Shown: positions 41,501-50,400 of the stretch, piece after piece
Layout of the letters: every line of letters begins with the position of its first letter
How positions within the stretch are numbered: the stretch's first letter is position 1
Source: Flavobacteriales bacterium
GTDB lineage: Bacteria > Bacteroidota > Bacteroidia > Flavobacteriales_F > PHOS-HE28
Assembly (NCBI GenBank): GCA_020635725.1
Contig: JACJZF010000001.1
Span: 558,001 to 622,000 of the forward strand
DNA length: 64,000 bases
Direction of reading: 5' to 3'
Program-made: the position numbers and the translations under genes
The notes under the pieces: model-generated
The model's database searches: none
Told to the model about the DNA's origin: nothing
The model's input: the letters and a program-made list of their open reading frames with translations, nothing else

Positions 41501-43585
41501 GCCTCCGCCCGTGGTGTTGTACCCGATGGTCTGCGCGGAACGCTGGCCGTTGCCGTTGAAGTAGAGTGCCGTTCCGCCGTAGCTGCCGCAGCTGCTGCTC
41601 ACGGTCCCGCCCTGGATCGCGGTCCACATCGCCCCGGGTGGCGCATCGAATGCGTCGCGGGCCAACGCGCGCAGCACGCGGCTCTGCAGCTGCACCGTGC
41701 TTCCCTCGCACACCGTGGTGGGCTGCGCGGAAACCTCCAGGTCGATGATGGCCCCGGGCATGACGGTCACCAGGATGCTATCGATCATGTCACCGCAGCC
41801 GGTCGGGCTCACCACCTGCACGCCGTACCAGGTCGTTGCCATCGGGGTGGCGATCGGGGCATTGGAATGCGAATCGTCGAGCGATTGCGGAGGCCACCAG
41901 TTGATGTCGAACCAGGCGGGATCCGGTGGCGGTACCAGCCCGAGCTGAACGGGCTCATACTGGCACACGTTGATCGTGGGCTCGTCATTGGCGGTGAGCA
42001 GCGTAGGAATGGTGAGTGGGATGCCCACGTGGTAGGTGAAGGACCGTGGGCAGCCGCTCACGGGCAGAACGCCGGTGACCGTGTAGCTCTCGCTCTGTGT
42101 GGGGGTCACCGTGTAGCTATTACCGACGGCGAGCACGGTGTTCGGGTCGCTCAGCGCCACCCACTGGGCTCCGTTCAAGGTCTCCGGAGTGGTCAGCGTC
42201 ACGGTGCTGATGCCGCAAATGGTCGAGTCCGGAGGGAGCGCCGTGGCTTTCACGTCGTGCATGCTGGTGCCGTAGCTCTCGCCATAGCCTACGCCGAAGA
42301 CGTAGGCTTGGAACCCGGCGGCGCACTGGACATGGTGCTGGCCCACGGCCACCGGCACCTTGGCGTACCACCAATCGGCGCAAGCCATATAGGGTTGGAA
42401 CAGCGCGCTGCTCACGGGCGTCCCATCAAGCAATACCTGGTTCACGGCCGTTGCGGGCACCACCAGGCTCACGCTGTGCGAAGTGATCTGCGCGGTGGAT
42501 TGAGTCGTCCATCGGGCCGATGTGCTCATGCGCTCCTCGGGGGAGAGGAGGGTGAGCGATGGGTCCCCGTTGTTCGCGCAACTGTATCCCTCCAGCAACT
42601 GCGCAACGCTCACTGGCGCGCTCGCCTCGATGCATACAGGTGTCGAGGTGCCGTTCACCTCGTGCCTCTGTCCGGCGTTCAGCACGATCGGGGCGCCGCC
42701 GTCGATGCTCACACTGGTGCCGTCGAGGTGGGCCATCACACGATAGGAGAAGCTGGTGACCCCTTGTACCGGCACGGTGCGGTAGCGCGTGCCCCAGGCA
42801 CCCAGGGGCAGGCATTGCTCCACCAAGTGGTCGCAGGCTGAGCAGGAGCCCGGCAGGGTGCCGCACATCGAACCGCCAAAGACTGCAAAAGGCCGACAGG
42901 GTCCGCTGGCATCGGTGGCCTCCACCAGCGTACCCGAGAGGTCGAGCACATCCTGCGCGGCCTGGATCTGATAGGTCTGCCCGGCATCGAGGTCCACGAC
43001 GAAGGGAACCCCGGCGGGTCGGCCGCCAGCGGTGTTCACGGAAGGCGTGATGCGTACCTGCGTGCCATCGGCGGTGGCCAGCACCAGCAGTTCGCTCTTG
43101 TGCAGGTTGTTGAAGTTCGGGAGCCCTCGATAGGCGTCCACGCGGTAAGCAATCCCCAAAGAAGGCTCGGGGAGCACCTGCGTGGATTCGTGCGTGTAGT
43201 TCTGGAAGCTGCTGATGAAGACATTCACGCTGTCCACGCTCTCGATTAGCACGCCTCTGCCCAGTACGGTCTCGGAGCCCATGCATTCGGCCGAGGTGGG
43301 CAGCTCCACGGTCACTGTTCCGTTCGCTGGCACGCTGAAGCCCGTGCTCCAACCCATCAGCGGTATGCTTATCGTCCCAGTGGTGGAAGCGCCGGCCGCC
43401 ACATGAACGCGCAGGTTCTGCGCGCCGAAGCCATTCTGCATGTAGGCCGCCCAGAAGCGCTTCCCGCGCGTGGGGAGCTGCTGGCTTACCTGCGCCTGTG
43501 CCATGCCCATGAGCAGCATGGCCAGCAACGCGAGGTGGAGGCGCGGCGTTGTTCCGCGCAACAGGGTATGGTGAAGTCCAGGCAT
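38573..43585 (-). CDS. Large IgGFc-binding-like adhesin with T9SS type B sorting domain
   Basis: 1670 residues from the ATG at 43585 (a GTG 9 bases upstream is possible). Signal peptide ends A-Q-A-Q. Residues about 25-460 resemble the IgGFc-binding N-terminal domain (R-G-K-R-F-W-A-A-Y-M-Q-N, V-A-Q-L-L-E-G-Y-S-C). Around 660-830 a reelin-like domain appears (W-T-A-I-Q-G-G-T, L-Y-F-N-G-N-G-Q-R, N-W-A-I-D-D-F). Then come Ig/PKD-like repeats with D-A-G-N-P-G-x-x-Y-x-W-S-T-G-A-Q. It ends with the type-B domain (T-F-T-P-N-G-D-G-V-N-D, H-D-R-W-G-E). No PorP/SprF gene is adjacent, unlike the first two adhesins. Confidence 0.9.
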   Translation of the reverse strand: MPGLHHTLLRGTTPRLHLALLAMLLMGMAQAQVSQQLPTRGKRFWAAYMQNGFGAQNLRVHVAAGASTTGTISIPLMGWSTGFSVPANGTVTVELPTSAECMGSETVLGRGVLIESVDSVNVFISSFQNYTHESTQVLPEPSLGIAYRVDAYRGLPNFNNLHKSELLVLATADGTQVRITPSVNTAGGRPAGVPFVVDLDAGQTYQIQAAQDVLDLSGTLVEATDASGPCRPFAVFGGSMCGTLPGSCSACDHLVEQCLPLGAWGTRYRTVPVQGVTSFSYRVMAHLDGTSVSIDGGAPIVLNAGQRHEVNGTSTPVCIEASAPVSVAQLLEGYSCANNGDPSLTLLSPEERMSTSARWTTQSTAQITSHSVSLVVPATAVNQVLLDGTPVSSALFQPYMACADWWYAKVPVAVGQHHVQCAAGFQAYVFGVGYGESYGTSMHDVKATALPPDSTICGISTVTLTTPETLNGAQWVALSDPNTVLAVGNSYTVTPTQSESYTVTGVLPVSGCPRSFTYHVGIPLTIPTLLTANDEPTINVCQYEPVQLGLVPPPDPAWFDINWWPPQSLDDSHSNAPIATPMATTWYGVQVVSPTGCGDMIDSILVTVMPGAIIDLEVSAQPTTVCEGSTVQLQSRVLRALARDAFDAPPGAMWTAIQGGTVSSSCGSYGGTALYFNGNGQRSAQTIGYNTTGGGFIRFRLKIAGPGDGCDDNEPGDDIVLEYSVNNGLNWTGISTFDESAYPGFTAVDIALPAGAQATNAMFRIRQLANQGSGHDNWAIDDFLLARYDNAFASYAWSQPATLSSNTVHSPTATPTASGWYKLAATDPTAGCVYTDSVYVNVAPAFSLDVTDDFTLCSSTGSPLVATPSSGTGIQYTWSPNNGTLSSTSIADPIATPTQTTTYTVSATNSSGCSATGSVTITVGQLFGLNVSATQTTLCQGQSTQLSASVSGGSGLTYAWTGAGLSSTSIANPTATPAQTTTYTCTVTHPASGCSLSQSITVTANTGYTIDAGSDVTVCSTIGHQLHVQHNIPNPSYAWSPAANLNSASIQSPSILVDATATYTITITDAAGCSVSDQVTITRAYTNVPASQNVSACANTPPTLTAPVTGVSYSWSTGQSTPAITPSQSGPHTVTITDANGCEAISTFNVTLHALPVVDLGADLAVCGTAAQTLNAGNAGASYLWSTNAQTPSISVSTSGTYSVTVTNANNCSASDAVSITFNPMPLDALQDVAACISSPPVLNAGNPGSTYQWSSGQQTQSITPTSSGTYSVTVTTSAGCSTTYDAVVTLAPLLSVSLGNDTSICQGESVTFDAGNAGATYTWSTGAQGQTITSNSNGIYEVTVSNGSCTASDAITLTVVPGPVDALQDVTICQDDPPVLDAGNPGCSYQWSTGAQSQTIAATASGTYSVVVTNALGCSGTFDAAVQLVAPPVVHLGADTVLCEGQVLTLDAGNPGSSYQWTNGAHTRTVGIASAGTYAVTVDNGYCQGGDAITVHFNPSPARMAANEFHTCLDDDPHYVVIDAGNAGSTHSWSSGETTRVIMASAYGWYYVHMTNTYDCSTLDSARVIEYCPATIFIPNTFTPNGDGVNDVFIPIGKSIAQLHMVVHDRWGELLYETDDMSMGWDGTYRGEPVKNDMYVWRIEYKFYTDQDGTLGVEQTQMGHIQVLR

Positions 43586-43654
43586 CCGCGCCACAGAAGA
43601 GTCGAGTGGTGGCGGCCGTTGTACGCAGCCCAGGCGCGCAGGTTCCCTTCCGGC

Positions 43655-45259
43655 TTACTCGGCGGCCAGTTTCCAGGTGATGCCCAGATCCCACGCCGCG
43701 CGCACGTTCACGGGCTCGGTGTTCACCCATACCCGCTCGGGCTCCCGCTGAGCCGCCCAACTGCCCGGGTCCCAACGCCCGTTGCCATCCGTGTCGCCGA
43801 TCAGGCGCAGGCTGTGGTTGCCCGGTGTGAGCTTCTCCCATGTCACGGGCTCGGTGCCCACCAAGGTCGTGCGCCGCACCACCAGGCCCTGCGCATCCAG
43901 CAGCTCCAGCAGCATGGGGCCCTGTATGGTGGGCGCTCCTTCCACGGTCACTCGCAAGGTCCCGGTGCTCTTCACGTCGAAGCCGCCGATGGTGAAGCGC
44001 AGGGTGTCGTGACTCCCGTTGTAGATGTCGCGAAGCGCCTTGGGCAACACGGTGAGGCGCGCCTGCTGATCAGGATCGAGGTCCGCGCGTACGCGCAGCA
44101 TCCGGCGGTCGCTGGTATCGATGGAGGCGTTGAAGGGGAGGTCCACGCTGTCAAGCGCCACGCTGATGCGGGCCGTATCAAGCGCCGCCAAGGGGCGTGA
44201 AGCGCGGAACAAGCCTTCGACGCGATCGCTGGTGCGCACTGGCAGCTGCGTGAGGGTGAGCGCGTAGGGCATGGGCCTGAGCGGTCGGTAGCGGATCGTA
44301 TCGAGCACGCCCTCCTCGGTGCTCACCTCGTAGCGACCAAGCTCCAACGCGCTGGTGTCCGATGGCCAGAGCAGCACGCTGTCGCGCCGTGCGCCCCATT
44401 GAGCGTGCCAGCTCAAAACACCGCCGGTGCGCTGCACATCGCGCAGCTCGATACGCTCGGCGGGTCGTGCCAGCGTGATGCGCAACGCGCGATCATCGGT
44501 CACGGTGGCCTCCAGCAAGCGCTGCATCGGACTCGCCTCCTGGAAGAGATTCAGCGCGAATGGGCGAGCGGTGGTGTCCGCGGCGCTTGCGGGCATCACG
44601 GCATCGGGCAGGAAGGCGATCTCCTCAGCGGGCAGGTCGAAGCGGTAGTTGGCATTCAGGTCGCGCAGGGCCACGAGCCGGAATCGGCCAGCAGGCAGAT
44701 GGCTCAGGCGGAAAGAGCCATCCTTGCGCGATCGCGTAGCGAATGCCGGACGGCCGCTGGTGAAGGATGCGGTGTCGTTCTCTGGCAACAGCATCACCAG
44801 CACATCCTCCTGCGGCAGGGTGGTGAAGGCATGGCGCACGGTGCCCTGCACGAACAGGCTGTCCAGCGCATCACCGGTGCTCATCACGTAATCCTCGCCG
44901 GCGGAACGATTGCCTTCGGTCAGGTCCTTCACCGCCTCGCCGATCGCGAACGTATAGGTGGTGTTCGGCTGCAACGGGGCGCGCAGCCGCACCTCCACCT
45001 CGCGGGCGCCGCTCACCTGGATCGTAGGCGGCGGATCAAGTGGCGGCGAGACCAGGAGCCCATTCCGCGGTCGTTCCACCTGCACGCGCTCATCGAAGCG
45101 CAGAGTGAAGCGGTCGCCGATGAAGCGCACGCTGCCGTTCGGAGGGTCACTGCCCAGAAGCACCGGGCCGGTCGCATCCTTCTCACCACCGCTGATGTCG
45201 CGCACTTGGGCGCAGCCCGCCATGAGCAGGACCGTGACGGCGACGAGCATCTTCCTCAT
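43655..45259 (-). CDS. Ig-like domain lipoprotein
   Basis: 534 residues. The lipobox L-L-M-A-G-C predicts lipid attachment. An N-terminal bacterial Ig-like domain (D-P-P-N-G-S-V, I-x-L-x-F-D-E-x-V-Q family pattern) is followed by carboxypeptidase-regulatory-like regions (K-D-G-S-F-R-L-S-H-L-P-A-G-R-F-R-L) and more beta-rich sequence. This family is widespread in Bacteroidota and its function is unknown. It overlaps the msrC-like gene by 4 bases and precedes the adhesin by 69 bases, so all three may be one transcript. Confidence 0.85.
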   Translation of the reverse strand: MRKMLVAVTVLLMAGCAQVRDISGGEKDATGPVLLGSDPPNGSVRFIGDRFTLRFDERVQVERPRNGLLVSPPLDPPPTIQVSGAREVEVRLRAPLQPNTTYTFAIGEAVKDLTEGNRSAGEDYVMSTGDALDSLFVQGTVRHAFTTLPQEDVLVMLLPENDTASFTSGRPAFATRSRKDGSFRLSHLPAGRFRLVALRDLNANYRFDLPAEEIAFLPDAVMPASAADTTARPFALNLFQEASPMQRLLEATVTDDRALRITLARPAERIELRDVQRTGGVLSWHAQWGARRDSVLLWPSDTSALELGRYEVSTEEGVLDTIRYRPLRPMPYALTLTQLPVRTSDRVEGLFRASRPLAALDTARISVALDSVDLPFNASIDTSDRRMLRVRADLDPDQQARLTVLPKALRDIYNGSHDTLRFTIGGFDVKSTGTLRVTVEGAPTIQGPMLLELLDAQGLVVRRTTLVGTEPVTWEKLTPGNHSLRLIGDTDGNGRWDPGSWAAQREPERVWVNTEPVNVRAAWDLGITWKLAAE

Positions 45260-45741
45260 CCGAGCGTCGGTTCCAGGATCGCGCAGAGCGCCTCGAGGCC
45301 TCGCGCATCGATGTCGGAGAAGTCATTCAACGCGCTGCTATCGATGTCCAGCACGGCCACCACCCGGCGCATCGCATCATGCAAAGGCACCACGATCTCC
45401 GACCGCGAGTGGGGGCTGCAGGCGATGTGCCCGGGGAAGGCATCCACATCGGCCACCAGCACGGTGCGCCCTTCTTTCCAGGCGGTGCCGCATACCCCTT
45501 TGCCGTAGCCGATGCGCGCACAGGCCACGGGGCCTTGGAAGGGGCCGAGCACGAGCTCCTGGCCCACCACGCGGTAGAAGCCCACCCAATGCCACCCGAA
45601 GGTGTGCATGAGCGCTGCGGAGAAGTTGGCCATGGCCGCCACGGGGTCCGGTTCCCCGCGCAGGAGCTCCCGAAGCTGCGGCTCCAGTGCGGCGTACGCG
45701 GTGGCGCGGTCCGTGGCGCTGATGATCGGCGGTGCGGCCAT
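45256..45741 (-). CDS. msrC: GAF-domain free methionine-(R)-sulfoxide reductase
   Basis: 161 residues from the ATG at 45741, which has a TACTTTCG box 5 bases upstream; the frame opening at 45825 overlaps comF. It matches E. coli MsrC (YebR): the three conserved cysteines occur in G-P-V-A-C-A-R-I, K-G-V-C-G-T-A-W and G-H-I-A-C, followed by S-E-I-V-V-P-L. The enzyme reduces free methionine R-sulfoxide. It pairs thematically with the methionine aminotransferase about 8 kb away, but they are not linked. Confidence 0.9.
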   Translation of the reverse strand: MAAPPIISATDRATAYAALEPQLRELLRGEPDPVAAMANFSAALMHTFGWHWVGFYRVVGQELVLGPFQGPVACARIGYGKGVCGTAWKEGRTVLVADVDAFPGHIACSPHSRSEIVVPLHDAMRRVVAVLDIDSSALNDFSDIDARGLEALCAILEPTLG

Positions 45742-45746
45742 GGCCG

Positions 45747-45754
45747 CGAAAGTA
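45747..45754 (-). promoter_or_regulatory. -7 promoter box of msrC
   Basis: Minus-strand TACTTTCG, one mismatch from TAnnTTTG, 5 bases before the msrC ATG. Together with the sigma-factor and TA promoters it suggests near-leaderless transcripts here. Confidence 0.55.
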
Positions 45755-45758
45755 CCGG

Positions 45759-46463
45759 TCAGGCGCAGGCCGCGGTGAACACGCTCACGCGCGTATCGGG
45801 CGCCGCGGCTATGGCGCCGATGCATCCTTCGATGGTGGCGCCCGTGGTCACCACGTCATCCACAAGCAGCACATGCTTCCCGGCCAGAGCGTCAGCGTCG
45901 CGGAGGACGAATGCATCCTTCACATTGCGCCAGCGGTCGAGCCGCCCGCGCTTGGTCTGGGTGGCGGTGCGCGTGTGGCGCACCAGTGCATGCTTCGGGT
46001 TCTCCTTCGGCCAGGTTTCCAGCATGCCGTCCACCAGCAACTGGCTCTGATTGTAGCCGCGCTGCCGCTGCTTTGCAGGGTGCAAGGGGATGGCCAGCAC
46101 CGCATCCACATCGGCGAAGCGCTTGCTGGCGGCAAGCTCCTCGCCCATCAGGCGGCCCAGCAGGCGCGCCACCTCCAGGTCCTGCGCGTACTTGATGCGG
46201 TGCAGGATGCGCTGCACCATGCCCGTGGAGCTGAAATGGAGCATGGCGCTGGCGGCCACCAGGGGCACCTTGCCCTTGAACTGCTGCTCCACGCGGTTGT
46301 CCGGGTCATCGTGGAAGCGGGTGCGTGGCAGCTCCTCCAGGCATCCCAGGCAGAGGCAATCCTCGAATCGCATGAGCGTGGTGTCGCAGCCGGCGCACCG
46401 GCGCGGGAGAAAGAGGCCGACGAAATCAGCCGCCCAGATGAGGCCCCTCCTACGTGTCTTCAA
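45759..46463 (-). CDS. ComF family amidophosphoribosyltransferase-like protein
   Basis: About 234 residues if it starts at the TTG at 46463; the frame stays open to 47075 but overlaps the divergent gene, and no ATG fits. The N-terminal zinc-finger-like cysteines are C-A-G-C and C-L-C-L-G-C. The phosphoribosyltransferase signature V-L-L-V-D-D-V-V-T-T-G-A-T and R-G-Y-N-Q-S-Q are clear. ComF proteins are needed for DNA uptake during natural transformation in several bacteria. The start codon is uncertain. Confidence 0.85.
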   Translation of the reverse strand: MKTRRRGLIWAADFVGLFLPRRCAGCDTTLMRFEDCLCLGCLEELPRTRFHDDPDNRVEQQFKGKVPLVAASAMLHFSSTGMVQRILHRIKYAQDLEVARLLGRLMGEELAASKRFADVDAVLAIPLHPAKQRQRGYNQSQLLVDGMLETWPKENPKHALVRHTRTATQTKRGRLDRWRNVKDAFVLRDADALAGKHVLLVDDVVTTGATIEGCIGAIAAAPDTRVSVFTAACA

Positions 46464-46550
46464 TACGATGTTGAAAAGCGCGGCGTTGAGCAGGAGAGGG
46501 CCCTTCGGCAGCGCCTCTAATTTAGCCCGCTGATCCCATCCCTTCCTTCC

Positions 46551-47459
46551 ATGGACCAGCACAACGAACAGCCCGCGAAGAACCGCTCGAACACCGGGCT
46601 GTTGCTCTTGGTCGTGCTCCTGCTCATCAGCAACGTGGTGATGCTCTGGATGCTCATGTCCCGAGGCAAGGAGGTGGAGCAGACCCAGCAGCAGGTAGCC
46701 ACCCTCACCACGCAGAAGGATGACGTGACGGCCATGCTGGAGAACATGCTCGACAGCTACGACAGCCTGAAGACCGAGAACGACACCGTGCGCCAGGAGG
46801 TGGAGCTGCAGAAGCAGCAGATCGAGGAGCTGCTCTCGAAGGTGAAGCGCGGCAGCTATGATCTGGCCAAGGCGAAGAAGGAGGCGGAGACGCTGCGCGC
46901 CATCATGAAGGGCTACATCGCGCAGATCGATTCGCTCAATCAGGCCAACCAGGCGCTCACGGCGGAGAACCTCGGGCTCACCCAGGAGCTGGGCGAGACG
47001 CGCGCGCAGAAGGAGGCGCTCTCCTCGGAGAAGGAGTCCCTGCAGGGGAAGATCGCCAAGGGCGCCGTGCTGCACACCACCAGTATTGCGGCCGGGGCAT
47101 TGTTCGTGCGCAACAACGGCAAGCAGGTGGACACCGAGCGCGCCAGCAAGGCCGAGATGGTCAAGTGCTGCTTCACCATCGGGGAGAACAAGGTGACCGA
47201 TGCGGGTGACAAGGTGATCTACATGCGGGTGATCAGCCCCGATGGCAAGGTGCTCGCCTCGAGCGATGGCGCGGGCCGCTTCCAGTTCAACGGCGTGGAG
47301 GGCGAGTACAGCGCGCGGCGCGAGGTGAATTACCAGAACCAGCCGGTTGATGCATGCATCTTCTGGACCGGCGGCGAGGAACTGCGCACAGGCCAGTACA
47401 TCGTGGAGCTCTACGAGGCCGGCGCGCAGATCTCGAAGTCCACCTTCAACCTGAAGTGA
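46551..47459 (+). CDS. Coiled-coil membrane-anchored hypothetical protein
   Basis: 302 residues. One N-terminal membrane segment (residues about 17-37) is followed by a long coiled coil (about 38-165, rich in Glu/Gln/Lys heptads) and a compact C-terminal domain (about 170-302, with C-C-F-T-I-G-E-N and F-N-G-V-E-G-E-Y). I do not recognise a characterised family. A TAATTTAG box at 46518-46525 is a possible -7 element. The stop codon abuts the stop codon of the convergent gene with no gap. Confidence 0.82.
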   Translation: MDQHNEQPAKNRSNTGLLLLVVLLLISNVVMLWMLMSRGKEVEQTQQQVATLTTQKDDVTAMLENMLDSYDSLKTENDTVRQEVELQKQQIEELLSKVKRGSYDLAKAKKEAETLRAIMKGYIAQIDSLNQANQALTAENLGLTQELGETRAQKEALSSEKESLQGKIAKGAVLHTTSIAAGALFVRNNGKQVDTERASKAEMVKCCFTIGENKVTDAGDKVIYMRVISPDGKVLASSDGAGRFQFNGVEGEYSARREVNYQNQPVDACIFWTGGEELRTGQYIVELYEAGAQISKSTFNLK

Positions 47460-50400
47460 TTAGAAGAAGGCGCGTACCTGCGCGCCGCCCACGTGCACCA
47501 CGGGCACGCCTTCGCTGCGGCGCCCGTTGTAGGTGAGGTCGAGCTGCAGGTTGCTGCTGAGGTTGCGCTGGATGCTCACGCTCCAGGTGCCGTTGGTGCC
47601 GGGCTTCAAACCGCCGAGCAGCTCGTTGCCCAGCGCCGAGTTCACCTCGCCCTCAAAGCCGATGTCGATGAGGTTGGCGGTGATCAGCACGCTGCCCTTG
47701 CCCGCCGAGTTCACGCGGAACTCCATGCCCAGGTCGCGCAATTCGGCCAGCTCGCCACCGTACTCCTCGCTGTTGCGCCGCGTGCTGTGCTTGTAGGAGA
47801 GCTGCGCGCGCAGGGAGGTGTTCGGCTGCCAGGTGATGCGCGGCCGCACGCTCTCGTTACGGATCGACCAGGTGCGCCCCGTGAGCAGATCCGATGCGCT
47901 GCTGCTTCGGCCCCGCTCGCCTTCGAGGTCGAGGGTCCAGTGCCGCGTGGTGTTCCATCGCATGCGCACGCTGTTCGATTCGCGCGCGCGTGAGTCGAAG
48001 CCGTTGAGCAGCAGGGTGCGCGTGCGGTCGCTCTGCCAGGTATGATCAACGCTCCAGGTGCGGCTGCTGCGATCGTAGTAGATGGTGTTGCGCGTGGTGG
48101 CGGCGTAGGAGCGCAGGCCGGGGTCGAGGCGATCGGGCAGAGTAGGGTCCAGCGCCTGCAGCGGATCATCGGTGCTGGTCTTGCGGTCCATGCGCGCGCT
48201 GGCCAGATCCGAGAAGCGGCCGATGAAGCGGCGCAGGCCCTGCGCGTCGGCCCATTTCACGCCGGGGCGCAGGTCCAGCGCCAGGCTGGTCTGGTTCGAG
48301 TAGGTGCGCACGTAGGTGTTGCTCGGCACGAATACGCGCAGGTAGTCGGCCTCGTATCCGAAGTTGGCCACCTCGAATTCATTGAGCTCCTTCAAGCCAT
48401 TGCCGTTGTAGTCATTCCATATGTACAGGCCCTGCCCGGCGGGCACCTGCACATAGATGTACTCGCGCTGCTGCTCCAGTCCGGAGCCGAACTCGTTGAA
48501 GAAGTCCACGATGGCTACGCCCTTCCAGAGCGTCACGTCGTAATCCACGCGCGCCAGATAGGTGTCCTGCGGACGCTGCGTGGTGAGCAGGGTATCCGGG
48601 ATCTCCAGGCGCCGATACGTGGCGGTGGTGGCGAGCCTGTTGCGCGGGTTGCGCGCCAGGTCGAGGCTGAAGGAATAGGAGGTGGCCAGCGCGCTGCGCG
48701 TGAGCGCCCCGTCTCGCAGGGCCTCATCCACGCGCTGGCCCGCGGCCAGGCGCCACTTGTTGCGGAAGGTGTCGGGGCTCTGGACGAAGGCCTCCCATTC
48801 ATGGAAAGCATAGCTGCCGATCCTCAGTCCATCGAGCGAATCCACGCGGAAGAGGTTGCGCTCCTGCTCATCCTTCAGCCCTACGGTGAAGGGCCTGAGC
48901 CGCACGCGCGCGGTGCCCTTGTGCCTTCGGAAGTCGCTGTTGCGGTCGCCGTCGGCCAAGAGCCAGCTGCCCACGCCGTTCAGATCGAATCGGCCGATGC
49001 GCAGGTCGCTCTGCACCTCGGGCCGCCAGCCGGCGTAGCGGTCGCGCACGTGAAAAGTGCCGACGCCGAGGCTCGCGCGGCCGAGCTTCCGCCCTTCAAG
49101 ACCCACGCTCGCGCCGGCCAGCAATTGGTCCTCGGCGAGGTCAGCGCCCAGCACGTTCCAATTGCGCTCGAATTCCACCGCGCGGTATCGTTCCACGAAT
49201 CGGAAGTGCTTGCTGATGCCTTCGGCCTCGCCGCCCACGTGCAGGTGAAGGCTCGTATCGGCGCGGCTGATCGGTATGCCGTGTCCGCCGCGCACCATCA
49301 GGCCATACCCATCGTCATCGGCGGCATCGGCCGGGCTGAAGGTGTTCGCATCCAGGTGGCTGAAGGTGGCCTCGACGGCCAGTGCGCTGCGCGTGCCGTA
49401 GCGCTCCTCCCAGCCCAACGTGACCAATTGCTGCGACCGCGGGGCGATCAGCAGGCGCACCGGCGCGTAATTGCCCCGGCGCACGATGGCGCCATCGACC
49501 GTATCCGGCGCGATCCATTGGAACACACGGCCGTTGGGGGTGAATTCCTGCTGCACGTAATCGCCGCTGCCGCTGCCCACCTCGGAGAAGACCACGCGGT
49601 ACAGGCCGCTATCGGGCGAGGTGCTGTACACGAAGACCGGGTCGTAGCCGAGCGAATCGGTGCGCCAGTAAAGCACCTGGTCGGTGGCGAAGCCCGTGCT
49701 GTCCACCCCGCTCACCACGGCCGCCAGCGGATCGTCCCCGGCTTCGCGCAGCACGTCGCGCTCCTCGGCGCTCAGCTGCTGCTGGAGCGATTGATTGCGG
49801 TGGTCCTGCTCACTGTACACGTTCAGCCGCCAGGTGGAGCGGCCGTGCTCGAAGGTGTCCTCCAGCCGCAGCAGCGACCGCGCGTAGTTCTTGTCCGAGT
49901 ACTGGAACTCCACCACGATCCGGCGGTCCTTGGTGATGAGCCGCTTCGCGGTGAAGGTGACCTCGGCGGTGTTGTAGTCGATCACGTAATCGTTCTCCTG
50001 CCCGCGCAGGAGCTGCTGACCATCGATGAAGACGCGCTCGCTGCCGGATAGCACGATGATGACCGAGCCGGCATCGTTGCCGCGCAGACGGTAAGGCCCC
50101 TGCACGCCCTCGACGCCTTGGATCACGTTCCGCGCGAACTTCCCTTTGCTGATGGCGGCACTGGCGCCCACACGCATGCGCGATGCGTCGCCGAGCTTCA
50201 TGCGCGTGTCGTAGCTGAGCCCCTTGGTCTTCTTCAGGTAGGTGAGGAAGTGGCTCTGCGGCCGCTGCAGCACGAAGTCCCCTGCGATCAGTTCCCACTT
50301 GTTGCCCTCGCCCTTCGCCTCCTCCTCGAAGAGCTTGATGAACACCTGGTCGAAGTCCTGCAGCTCGAGCGTGTTGCCGCCAGCCTGTATCGGGATGTTG

